Part shown: positions 7,594 to 15,518 of the stretch, piece by piece
Position numbering within the stretch: the stretch's first letter is position 1
Layout of the letters: the number at the start of each line of letters is the position of its first letter
Assembly: GCF_030717955.1 (NCBI RefSeq)
Contig: NZ_JAUZVY010000007.1
Location: forward strand, 62,001 to 126,000
Source of the DNA: Alkalimonas delamerensis
GTDB taxonomy: Bacteria; Pseudomonadota; Gammaproteobacteria; Enterobacterales; Alteromonadaceae
DNA: 64,000 nucleotides
Reading direction: 5' to 3'
Position numbers and translations under genes: made by a program
The notes under the pieces: generated by a model
What the model saw: the letters and a program-made list of their open reading frames with translations, nothing else
What the model was told of the DNA's origin: nothing
Database searches by the model: none

Positions 7594-9088
7594 GCCTAAG
7601 CGCTCAGAGCATCAGGATATCTACGCCGTCATCGACCTTGGCTCCAACAGCTTTCATATGCTGATGGTGAAGGTGGTTGGCGGCAGTGTGCAGGTGATAG
7701 GCCGGGTGAAGCGTAAAGTTCGGCTGGCTGCTGGTTTGAATGAAAACCTGGTGCTTAGTCGCCGCGCCATGAAACGGGGCTGGGAATGTCTGGCGCTTTT
7801 TGCCGAGCGGTTGCAGGACATTCCGCCACAAAATGTCCGCATTGTCGGCACCGCCACCTTGCGGCTGGCACGCAACGTCAAAACCTTTTTGCACGATGCC
7901 GAACACATCTTAGGGCACCCCATCCGGGTGATCAGCGGCGAAGAAGAAGCCCGCATTATTTACCTGGGCGTTGCCCACACTTCCAATTGCGAACAAAACC
8001 GGCTGGTGATTGATATTGGCGGTGCCAGCACCGAAATCATCATTGGCCAGGGCTTTGAGCCTCTGAAGCTCAGCAGTCTGCATATGGGCTGCGTCACCTT
8101 TTTGGATGGGTATTTTGCCGATGGCTTGCTGACCGAAGACAACTTTAATGCCGCTATCGCTGCAGCAGAACAAACTCTGGCGCCCATTTTGCCGGACTAT
8201 CAGGCACTGGGCTGGCAAGTGGCGGTGGGAGCCTCCGGCACGGTGCAGGCAATGCAGGAAATTCTGATTGCTCAGGGCATGGATGAAACCATTACCCTGG
8301 AGCGGTTGGAAGCCATTATGCAGCAGGCGGTGGTCTGTGGCCGGCAAGACCAGCTGAGCCTGGTAGGTCTGGCGCAAGAGCGCAAGCAGGTGTTTCCGTC
8401 CGGGCTAGCTATTTTGATCGCCTTGTTTCGTGCCCTTGGCATTCAGGGCATGACTTTATCAGGCGGGGCTTTGCGCGAAGGGGTGCTGTACAGCATGTTG
8501 CCCCAGTTGCAGGAGACCGACGTCCGACATCGCACCATGGCTAGTCTGATGGTGCGCTACCACATTGATCAGCAGCATGCCAACCGGGTGGCCGATATGG
8601 CTCAGTCGCTGGCGCAGCAGCTTAGCCCACGCTGGGCGCTGAGTGCTTTTGATGGGTTAAGCCTGTTGCAGGGTGCAGCTTTGTTGCATGAGCTGGGCTT
8701 ACTGATTGAGTACAAAAACCACCATCACCACGGCGGCTACATCATCAGTCACTCCGACTTGCCAGGCTTTACCCGGGCGCAGCAGCAACTGCTGATGGCA
8801 CTGGTGCACAATCACCGGGCTGATATCAATCGCGAGCTGATTGCCAAACAGACCATGACCTCGGTGCTGCTGACGGTCCGCCTGACCCGGATCCTCCGGC
8901 TGGCGGTGGTGTTGTCGATGCGCCGTCGCCACGAAGCCCTGCCCAATGTCACCTTAAGTGGCAAAGGCGAGCAGCTGGTGCTGCAACTGCCAGCAGGTTG
9001 GTTGGATCAACACCCGCTGATGCGGGCTGAGCTCGAACAAGAAGTGCAGTACCAGCAAGCTGCTGGCTGGGAGCTGGCGCTGCAGTGA
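7565..9088 (+). CDS. gppA: Exopolyphosphatase / guanosine pentaphosphate phosphohydrolase
   Basis: Ppx/GppA phosphatase that converts pppGpp to ppGpp or releases phosphate from polyphosphate. About 507 residues. ASKHA nucleotide-binding motifs are clear: DLGSNSFHML near the N-terminus, DIGGASTEI (phosphate 2 region) and GASGTVQAMQEI; the C-terminal half has the HD-like helical domain (HELGLLIEY). The start is uncertain: ATG at 7565 is the closest in-frame ATG to the conserved core, while GTG codons at 7526 and 7541 would lengthen the overlap with rhlB. The rhlB-gppA order supports GppA over Ppx. Confidence 0.92.
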   Translation: MPADVPAAAEPKRSEHQDIYAVIDLGSNSFHMLMVKVVGGSVQVIGRVKRKVRLAAGLNENLVLSRRAMKRGWECLALFAERLQDIPPQNVRIVGTATLRLARNVKTFLHDAEHILGHPIRVISGEEEARIIYLGVAHTSNCEQNRLVIDIGGASTEIIIGQGFEPLKLSSLHMGCVTFLDGYFADGLLTEDNFNAAIAAAEQTLAPILPDYQALGWQVAVGASGTVQAMQEILIAQGMDETITLERLEAIMQQAVVCGRQDQLSLVGLAQERKQVFPSGLAILIALFRALGIQGMTLSGGALREGVLYSMLPQLQETDVRHRTMASLMVRYHIDQQHANRVADMAQSLAQQLSPRWALSAFDGLSLLQGAALLHELGLLIEYKNHHHHGGYIISHSDLPGFTRAQQQLLMALVHNHRADINRELIAKQTMTSVLLTVRLTRILRLAVVLSMRRRHEALPNVTLSGKGEQLVLQLPAGWLDQHPLMRAELEQEVQYQQAAGWELALQ

Positions 9089-9567
9089 GCACTGTGCTTA
9101 AGCCCTGTCCTACACCGCTCCCAGCTGCATTACGGCAGCTCAGGGTGGCGCCGCAGCAACAAGACTTTGTGCTGCCCATCGCCAGCATCATTGCCCAGCA
9201 GCAAGCCAGCGAGCATTTCCAACTGGTCTATCACCAGCAGCAGTTGGTGGGCTTTTTTCTCTTGGATACCGGTTACAGCCAACAGCATGACTTTGCTAAC
9301 CATAGCGATCTTGGCCTGCGCTGTTTTTTTATTGATCAGCAGGCGCAGGGGCAAGGCATTGCCAGCGCAGTACTGCGTCAGCTGCCCAGCTATTGCCAGC
9401 AGCATTTTCCCGGTTTTCAGCGGTTGCTGCTGACCGTCAATTGCCGCAACAAGGCGGCAGCGCGTTTGTACCAACAGCATGGCTTTGCCGACAGCGGCCA
9501 GTTGTATCTGGGTGGATCCGCCGGACCGCAGCATATTTTCTTGCGCCAATTGCAAACGGGAGCTTAG
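9085..9567 (+). CDS. GNAT-family N-acetyltransferase
   Basis: A 160-residue GNAT enzyme transferring an acetyl group from acetyl-CoA to an unknown amine. The pyrophosphate-binding motif A is DQQAQGQGIASAVLRQL, and the C-terminal motif B region NCRNKAAARLYQQHGF is typical. It starts with GTG overlapping the gppA stop (GTGA), implying translational coupling to gppA. The substrate cannot be predicted. Confidence 0.85.
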   Translation: MSTVLKPCPTPLPAALRQLRVAPQQQDFVLPIASIIAQQQASEHFQLVYHQQQLVGFFLLDTGYSQQHDFANHSDLGLRCFFIDQQAQGQGIASAVLRQLPSYCQQHFPGFQRLLLTVNCRNKAAARLYQQHGFADSGQLYLGGSAGPQHIFLRQLQTGA

Positions 9568-9569
9568 GC

Positions 9570-10139
9570 ATGGAAGGCTTAATTCTGGCGATGATTTATC
9601 TCAGTGTCTTGGGCGCGCCCTTCGTTGGCTTTTTTATCAGCTCTGGTCCCTACAGACTCAAACCTGTGCTGTTTACGGCTATTGGTAGTATGGCAACTAT
9701 TTCACTTGCCATGACGCTGGATATTCGGTTTAGCTGGCAGCTACTCAATGCTATGGCATGGGGGACCTGGTATCTGGGTTACTGCGTGCTGGTATTCTCA
9801 TTGTTGCGGTTAAAGCCGCGTTGGTTGGGGCGTCTGCTGACCTTTGTGGGCACAGTGCCGATGCTGGCGCTGGCTGCTATCAGCGTGCTTGGCATGATGG
9901 TGCTGTTTTTTGTAGCCGGTGACCTGGCGCCACAGCATCGTCAGTCACAAGACGGTCTGGTTTGCACCGTCTACACCAGTGGCAATGCCACAACAGCTTA
10001 TAACTATCATGATGTGCATCTGACCAAGTCTTGGCCATGGTTACCGTTACTGGAGCGTCGTGTAGAGAACCACCGGATTTTGGATAAAGGTCAATCCTTG
10101 CCGCAATCTTGCAAGCAGGTACTGATCGCTGCCAACTAG
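9570..10139 (+). CDS. Hypothetical inner-membrane protein
   Basis: About 189 residues with four predicted membrane segments (roughly residues 3-23, 33-48, 58-80 and 88-115), followed by a C-terminal soluble stretch with Cys and Trp residues (LVCTVYTSG, TKSWPWLPLLERR). No family recognised. A GGGAG site 7 bp before the ATG and only 2 bp after the GNAT gene supports operon membership. A longer in-frame reading from 9393 runs through the GNAT gene and is not credible. Confidence 0.65.
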   Translation: MEGLILAMIYLSVLGAPFVGFFISSGPYRLKPVLFTAIGSMATISLAMTLDIRFSWQLLNAMAWGTWYLGYCVLVFSLLRLKPRWLGRLLTFVGTVPMLALAAISVLGMMVLFFVAGDLAPQHRQSQDGLVCTVYTSGNATTAYNYHDVHLTKSWPWLPLLERRVENHRILDKGQSLPQSCKQVLIAAN

Positions 10140-10184
10140 CACTAAAGTGCTATAGCATTGCAGTGGAAACTGACTAATGTTGTC

Positions 10185-10200
10185 TTCAACAAGCGTTCAA
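10185..10200. promoter_or_regulatory. Operator-like palindrome upstream of the exported hydrolase
   Basis: TTCAACAAGCGTTCAA, an imperfect palindrome 16 bp before the ATG of the MetX-like gene. It matches the two sites at 13151 and 13182 in the TetR/TonB intergenic region (shared pattern TCAACANNNGTTNAA), suggesting that one regulator controls both units. Confidence 0.6.
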
Positions 10201-10216
10201 TTAGTTGTGTTGCCCC

Positions 10217-11380
10217 ATGAAATTTTTCCTGTTGTTGTTGCTCTGCTGGAGCATGCCGGTTGTTGCTGAGCCTTTGCTAACCGAGAAACGGTCATTTAGC
10301 AGTGACAATTTCCGAACTTTTTCAGGCCAGCGGATCCCACGCATTGATGTTGGCTGGCAGAGCTATGGCACCTTATCGCCTGCACGCGATAATGTGATTT
10401 TGATCACCCATTTCTTTTCCGGCAGCTCGCATGCCGCAGGTAAGTATCAGCCGGATGATGATACTACTGGATACTGGGACGCCATTATTGGGCCAGGTAA
10501 AGCCATAGATACCAACCAGTTTTTTGTGATCAGTGTCGATACTCTGGTGAATTTGAATGTGCATCACCCCAAGGTGATTACCACCGGACCTGCCACCATT
10601 AATCCTGAAACCAATCAGCCGTATGGCCTGGACTTCCCGGTGGTGACCATTCGTGATTTTGTCGAAGTGCAGCGGCTGGTGCTGGAGTCACTGGGGATCA
10701 AGCGTTTGCATGCTGTGATGGGCGCTTCGCTGGGGTCGTTGCAAGCATTGGAGTGGGCCACTGTCTATCCCGAGCGGGTGGAGCGGTTGATCTCCGTGAT
10801 AGGTGCAGCTGAGATGGATGCCTGGACTGTGTCGGCTCTGGAGCATTGGGGCACACCCATCCGGTTGGATGCTAACTGGCAGCAAGGCAATTATTACGAT
10901 GCTGAGCCGCCCACTGAAGGCTTGGTCGCTGCGCTGGCTTTGATGACACAGCAGGCAACCCATCCGTCTTTTTTTAATCAGAGCCCGGTTCAACATCAAG
11001 CGATGGATCAAGCCGCTTTGGCATCCATTCATACAGCCCCTGCGATTGTGAGCTGGTTGCGTGATTATGCCAAAGAGCGGGCCCGGTACGCCGATGCCAA
11101 TCATTTGCTTTATCTGGTGCGAGCCAGCCAATTGTATGTCGCTGGGCAGCAAGGACCCTTGCTGGATGCAATCCAGCAGATCCAGGCGCGCACGCTGGTG
11201 ATTGCGGCAAAAGAAGACGTTATTTTATTGCCCTATTTAGCCAAGGAGCTGCACCAGTCGCTGGATAGCAGCGGTAAAGCGAGCACCATGTTGTGGCTGG
11301 ATGGCCAATTAGGCCACCTGGATGGAATTGCGCATATTGCACAAGCCGAGGCAGCGCTTCGTACTTTTCTTGAGGAATAA
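10217..11380 (+). CDS. Exported MetX-like alpha/beta hydrolase
   Basis: Alpha/beta-fold protein of 387 residues with the layout of homoserine O-acetyltransferases (MetX), but beginning with a cleavable signal peptide (MKFFLLLLLCWSMPVVA, cleavage near residue 17), so it should act in the periplasm or outside. The nucleophile elbow GASLGS places Ser at 171; the acid and histidine are likely D333 in AAKEDVILL and H366 in GHLDG. Oxyanion-side motif LITHFFSGSSHAAGK resembles MetX. An exported MetX cannot use acetyl-CoA in the normal way, so hydrolysis of an ester is more likely. The in-frame TTG at 10205 is rejected in favour of the ATG. Followed 12 bp later by the depolymerase-like gene. Confidence 0.82.
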   Translation: MKFFLLLLLCWSMPVVAEPLLTEKRSFSSDNFRTFSGQRIPRIDVGWQSYGTLSPARDNVILITHFFSGSSHAAGKYQPDDDTTGYWDAIIGPGKAIDTNQFFVISVDTLVNLNVHHPKVITTGPATINPETNQPYGLDFPVVTIRDFVEVQRLVLESLGIKRLHAVMGASLGSLQALEWATVYPERVERLISVIGAAEMDAWTVSALEHWGTPIRLDANWQQGNYYDAEPPTEGLVAALALMTQQATHPSFFNQSPVQHQAMDQAALASIHTAPAIVSWLRDYAKERARYADANHLLYLVRASQLYVAGQQGPLLDAIQQIQARTLVIAAKEDVILLPYLAKELHQSLDSSGKASTMLWLDGQLGHLDGIAHIAQAEAALRTFLEE

Positions 11381-11392
11381 GGAGTGATTGGT

Positions 11393-12388
11393 ATGATCAC
11401 CACATTGGTTTTGTTGGCCGGTCTGGCCGTTGGCGAAGAAGTGTCTCTCAAGTTGCAGCTGGTTGATAATCAAATCACCGTATCGGGTTTATCCAGTGGT
11501 GGCTACATGGCAAGCCAGTTTCATATTGCTCACTCCAGCAGAGTTGTGGGGGCGGGGATTTTCTCGGCAGGGCCCTATTTTTGCGCCCGCAACAATTTGC
11601 AACTGGCGCTGCAGGAATGCGTTAGTCAGGCAAATGCAGAACTTCCTTTTGAGCAAATCAATCAGCGGATGGCCAGCTGGCAGCACCAGGGGTTGATTGA
11701 TCCGATTGTTTCGCTGGCAAACAGCAGGGCCTGGTTGTTTCATGGCCAGTTGGATCAGCGAGTGGACTCTCAGCTGACCAGGCAATTAAAACAACAATAT
11801 CAGCAGTGGCTTCCTGATGCACAAATACGGCTGGTTGATGATAAGGCGGTAGCGCATTTGTTTCCTACCCAATCAGCAGGTGGCTCCTGCGAGGTTTCTG
11901 AGTCTCCTTTTATTGGTCATTGCCAGTTTGCTGCCGCCAGCGAAATGATGGATTTTTTGACAGCCGAAGCGACCGCTTACCCAGAGGAAACGGGGCAGAT
12001 TTATCAGTTTGATCAATACCAGCTCGCCGGCCAACCGGTTCGCGGTATGGCGCAGCATGGCTACCTTTTTGTCCCCGAAGCTTGTAAGGCTGGCAACACG
12101 TGCGCACTGCATATCAGCTTTCATGGTTGCAATCAGAATGCCGAGTCTGTTGGTCAGGCTTATGTGCGACAGACAGGGTTCAATGAGTGGGCAGGTCAAC
12201 ACCGAACGGTGGTGCTTTATCCGCAAACGATGGCCACGAATGCGCCACTGAACCCGCAGGCTTGCTGGGACTGGTGGGGTTATACCTCTGCCGCTTATGC
12301 CACCAAAGAAGGGGAGCAAATCAACGCTGTGGCACAGATGATAGAAGCCTTACAGCGACAGGTAACCGTGATACGTCAAGCACCCTGA
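11393..12388 (+). CDS. Poly(3-hydroxyalkanoate) depolymerase-like esterase, type 2 catalytic domain
   Basis: 331 residues resembling type 2 extracellular or periplasmic PHB depolymerases, in which the lipase box precedes the oxyanion histidine. Lipase box GLSSG has its Ser at 34; candidates for the rest of the triad are D121 (HGQLDQRV) and H155 (KAVAHLFP); the oxyanion H244 is in SFHGC. The region SQFHIAHSSRVVGAGIFSAG is characteristic of the family. The N-terminus (TLVLLAGLAVG) is a short hydrophobic export signal. AAGGAG 8 bp before the ATG at 11393 fixes the start; GTG at 11384 is inside that site. No substrate-binding domain is present, so soluble oligomers are as likely as granules. It overlaps the convergent TetR gene by 13 bp. 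Confidence 0.82.
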   Translation: MITTLVLLAGLAVGEEVSLKLQLVDNQITVSGLSSGGYMASQFHIAHSSRVVGAGIFSAGPYFCARNNLQLALQECVSQANAELPFEQINQRMASWQHQGLIDPIVSLANSRAWLFHGQLDQRVDSQLTRQLKQQYQQWLPDAQIRLVDDKAVAHLFPTQSAGGSCEVSESPFIGHCQFAAASEMMDFLTAEATAYPEETGQIYQFDQYQLAGQPVRGMAQHGYLFVPEACKAGNTCALHISFHGCNQNAESVGQAYVRQTGFNEWAGQHRTVVLYPQTMATNAPLNPQACWDWWGYTSAAYATKEGEQINAVAQMIEALQRQVTVIRQAP

Positions 12389-13026
12389 TCCGAACAGAGC
12401 TGACGAAAACCAGCGGAAATAAAAGGCACCATCACCTGATAGGCGGCTTCAAAATCGTCTGAATGGCATAAGCCACCGGACAAGCTGTCAATCCGGCCGG
12501 TATTGGCAAAGGTTAATGCCAAAGCACCGGACAATTGATGGTAACACCAAAAAATCTTTTCCGGGCAGGCCTTTGGGAAAGTGCGCTGCATCGCAGAAGT
12601 AAATTCCCGGATCAAATCGTCAAAGTGCTGTTCCATCATCGTCTTGCCCCAGACCGGTGAGTTGTTGATGTAAGCAATCAGCGCACAATAGTGTTTCCAG
12701 CCTTTATCGGTACTGGCCTGAGCGATTTTGAGGGGCTGCAAAAAGGCTTCTACAATCTGCTCGATGGCAGCAGGCTTCGGGCTTGCCACTTGCTCTGCAA
12801 AGCGCAACGCATCCAGGCGTGCAGCGTTGAGCAGAGCACCTCGCCGCGCAACGACAGCACTCAGTAAGGCCTGCTTCTTGCCAAAATGGTAGTTGGTCAG
12901 TGCCACATCTACACCTGCCAGGCTGGCAATTTGCCGCAGAGTCACTCCATCAAATCCATGCCGGGCAAACAGCTCCTCGGCAGCATCCAGTATCCGATCT
13001 TTGCTGTCTTTATCCTGCGGTGGCAT
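12376..13026 (-). CDS. TetR-family transcriptional regulator
   Basis: 216-residue repressor. The N-terminal helix-turn-helix (about residues 10-55) shows RILDAAEELFARHGFDG, TLRQIASLAGV and NYHFGKKQALL, all typical of TetR. The ligand-binding half is not diagnostic. It is divergent from the TonB-receptor gene over a 226-bp region holding two copies of a TTCAAC/GTTGAA palindrome, and a third copy precedes the exported hydrolase. The natural inference is that this protein binds these sites and is released by an acyl-CoA or acid derived from the imported substrate. Confidence 0.92.
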   Translation of the reverse strand: MPPQDKDSKDRILDAAEELFARHGFDGVTLRQIASLAGVDVALTNYHFGKKQALLSAVVARRGALLNAARLDALRFAEQVASPKPAAIEQIVEAFLQPLKIAQASTDKGWKHYCALIAYINNSPVWGKTMMEQHFDDLIREFTSAMQRTFPKACPEKIFWCYHQLSGALALTFANTGRIDSLSGGLCHSDDFEAAYQVMVPFISAGFRQLCSDQGA

Positions 13027-13144
13027 TGCGCTTCTCAGTGGGGTTTTAGCCGAGTATAGGCAGCCTGGCTTGGGACAACAAGCCCTGATGGTGCCAGGCG
13101 GAGTATTTCATGGCGGCACTGTACCAAAGTACTAGTTCGGTCGC

Positions 13145-13173
13145 TTGATCTTCAACAGTCGTTGAACTTTAAT
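13145..13173 (+). promoter_or_regulatory. Predicted sigma-70 promoter of the TonB-receptor operon
   Basis: TTGATC (13145-13150), a 17-bp spacer, then TTTAAT (13168-13173). The spacer is almost entirely the palindromic operator at 13151-13166, so an occupied operator would block RNA polymerase. Confidence 0.6.
13151..13166. promoter_or_regulatory. Operator-like palindrome 1 (TetR/TonB intergenic)
   Basis: TTCAACAGTCGTTGAA: 6-bp arms TTCAAC/GTTGAA around a 4-bp centre, sitting between the predicted -35 and -10. Confidence 0.7.
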
Positions 13174-13181
13174 AAGGAATC

Positions 13182-13197
13182 CTCAACAACTGTTGAA
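13182..13197. promoter_or_regulatory. Operator-like palindrome 2 (TetR/TonB intergenic)
   Basis: CTCAACAACTGTTGAA, 31 bp (about three helical turns) centre-to-centre from palindrome 1 and just after the expected transcription start. Same face of the helix would allow cooperative binding. Confidence 0.68.
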
Positions 13198-13252
13198 CCA
13201 GCGGTGCGGTTTGCACTTGTGAGTCAAAGCAGCCATCTACGGAGCGAATACC

Positions 13253-15493
13253 ATGATAAAAACAAAATTAACGCCTATAGCCCTCTGCCTCTTGTGCTCT
13301 ACCGGCAGTATCGCGGAGGTTTCAGTTGTGCAAGAAAGCAGCGAGCAGGTTGAAGAAAGCCGGCTGGAGGTGATTGAAGTTACGGCACGGCGCATGGCTG
13401 AAAATTTGCAGCGGGTGCCGGTGTCGGTCACCGCCCTAAACGAAGGGGCTTTAAGGGATAAAGGCATCAGCAGTCTGGAGCAGGTAGCAAGGGAAGCACC
13501 CAATGTGACACTTGCTGCGAGCCGCGCCACCAATACCACCCTGACGGCCTATATTCGTGGTGTCGGGCAGCAGGATCCTCTCTGGGGCTTTGAACCTGGG
13601 GTGGGGATATACATCGACGATGTGTATCTGGCTCGACCACAGGCGGCCTTACTGGATGTGTACGATGTTGAGCGTATCGAGGTTTTACGTGGACCTCAGG
13701 GAACCCTTTACGGCAAAAATACCATTGGCGGTGCCATTAAGTATGTGACCAAAAGTGTCCGTCGTAGCGACCCATTGGTCTTGGATGTCGCCATTGGCAG
13801 TTACCAGCAGCGCGATGTCAAACTGGGCGGTGCTGTGGAGTTGATGGATGACACCCTATGGCTGGGTGGCGCTATAGCCCGTTTGGACCGCGGAGGCTAT
13901 GGTCGTTATGTGGGGCCGTTGCATGCTGGCGCGGACAATGCCAATAAGGATTTGCTGGCATACCGCATTTCACTGGAAGCGCAACCCAGCGAGCGATTTA
14001 CTTTGCGTCTGGATATGGACAATACCCGCGATAATGCTAATAACCGCGGCGGCCACCGTATGACGGATGAAGAAGTGACAGGCTTGCCGCCATTGGACAA
14101 TGTGTTTGATACCCGATCTGGCATCGATCCCCGGCAGCGGGTTCGCAGCGAGGGCAGCGCCCTGACTTTGAATTGGCTGCTTTCCGATAGTTGGTCACTG
14201 AAATCGGTGACGGCAAGGCGCAAAGGCAGTACCGAAACCAATATTGATTTTGACAATCAACAACTCAGCCTGATGGAAGCTGAAGGCGTCGAGTACAGCG
14301 ATTCCCAGTTTAGCCAGGAGCTGCAGGCAACGTTTCGGGGACAGCGGTTATCCGGGGTGGCTGGTCTTTACTACTTTGATGGCAGTGCCGACGGCGCTTT
14401 TGATTTAGACCTGTTCCGGGATTTATTTGGTGCCCGTGTGATAGGCACCCGGACCATCGGCTCCGTGGATACCACCAGCACATCGCTGTACGCTCAAGCC
14501 AATTATGAATTGACCTCACAATGGGTGCTGACCCTGGGGGGACGCTACACGCAGGATAAAAAAGAAACCAGCTCCTTTTTTTCCAGCTTCAATGCGTTGC
14601 AGGGTGTGGGCAGCTATGATGATCAGGTTGTTGCCTCGGACTTTGTGCGCTCGCCGAGCTTTAGCGATTTCTCGCCCAAGTTTGGCGTATCCTACTATGC
14701 AAGCCCACAGCTGATGTGGTTTGCATCCTATTCTCAGGGTTTTAAAAGCGGCGGTGTCGACCCCAGAGCCAATCTGGCGGCCAATGCCAATGCCGGCGAT
14801 CCCTTTGAGCCAGAAAAAGTGGCGACCACCGAGCTTGGTTTTAAAAGCGAACTGCTGGATCGTCGTCTGCGCTTGAATCTGACCTTATTTGACAGTGCTT
14901 ATCGAGATCAGCAGGTTGCCACCAGCATCCTGATTGACACTACCGGCGATGGCAATGCCGACAGCTTTGCCGGACAAGTGCTGAATGCTGGGCGTTCCAG
15001 TGCGCAGGGTTTTGAGATTGAAACCATCGCGGCCTTATCCGATCACTGGTCGGCCATGTTGACCTACGGTTACATCAATACCGGTTTCGATGAATTCTTA
15101 ACGGTTGATCCAGAGACTTTGCAACAGATCAATATTGCCGATAGCGCCGTAACAGCGAATACGCCGAAAACGACGTTGAACCTGGGGCTTTCCTACAGCA
15201 ATGAGCTGTGGGATGGTGATTTCAGAGCCAACTTGAGTGCGGCTTATCGCAGTACGGTACATCTGTTTGAGCAGCCGTCACCCATCGATCAGCCCGGTGT
15301 GACCTTGCTGGATCTAAATATGATTTGGATTAGCCCGAGTGCAAAATGGGAGCTGGGCCTGCATGGCAAGAACCTGACCAACCGGGAGTACCGGGTGGCT
15401 GGTTACAACTTTCCGGCCTTCGCCAACAGCGTGATTGGTTACTATGGCGCACCACGTACCCTAACGGCCAATCTTACCTATCGTTTTTGGTAA
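13253..15493 (+). CDS. TonB-dependent outer-membrane receptor
   Basis: 746 residues with a signal peptide (about 1-21), a TonB-box-like segment LEVIEVTARR, a plug domain (about 50-165, with signature VERIEVLRGPQGTLYGKNT) and a 22-strand barrel ending in the aromatic residue W (TYRFW), as expected for outer-membrane insertion. It imports a substrate using TonB energy. The sequence style is that of the large heterogeneous class found beside catabolic genes, not of classical siderophore receptors. It is followed 25 bp later by the thiolase gene, so uptake and degradation are probably co-transcribed from the operator-controlled promoter at 13145. Confidence 0.92.
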   Translation: MIKTKLTPIALCLLCSTGSIAEVSVVQESSEQVEESRLEVIEVTARRMAENLQRVPVSVTALNEGALRDKGISSLEQVAREAPNVTLAASRATNTTLTAYIRGVGQQDPLWGFEPGVGIYIDDVYLARPQAALLDVYDVERIEVLRGPQGTLYGKNTIGGAIKYVTKSVRRSDPLVLDVAIGSYQQRDVKLGGAVELMDDTLWLGGAIARLDRGGYGRYVGPLHAGADNANKDLLAYRISLEAQPSERFTLRLDMDNTRDNANNRGGHRMTDEEVTGLPPLDNVFDTRSGIDPRQRVRSEGSALTLNWLLSDSWSLKSVTARRKGSTETNIDFDNQQLSLMEAEGVEYSDSQFSQELQATFRGQRLSGVAGLYYFDGSADGAFDLDLFRDLFGARVIGTRTIGSVDTTSTSLYAQANYELTSQWVLTLGGRYTQDKKETSSFFSSFNALQGVGSYDDQVVASDFVRSPSFSDFSPKFGVSYYASPQLMWFASYSQGFKSGGVDPRANLAANANAGDPFEPEKVATTELGFKSELLDRRLRLNLTLFDSAYRDQQVATSILIDTTGDGNADSFAGQVLNAGRSSAQGFEIETIAALSDHWSAMLTYGYINTGFDEFLTVDPETLQQINIADSAVTANTPKTTLNLGLSYSNELWDGDFRANLSAAYRSTVHLFEQPSPIDQPGVTLLDLNMIWISPSAKWELGLHGKNLTNREYRVAGYNFPAFANSVIGYYGAPRTLTANLTYRFW

Positions 15494-15518
15494 CGGCCTC
15501 AGGTCAAAGGAGAGCAGT

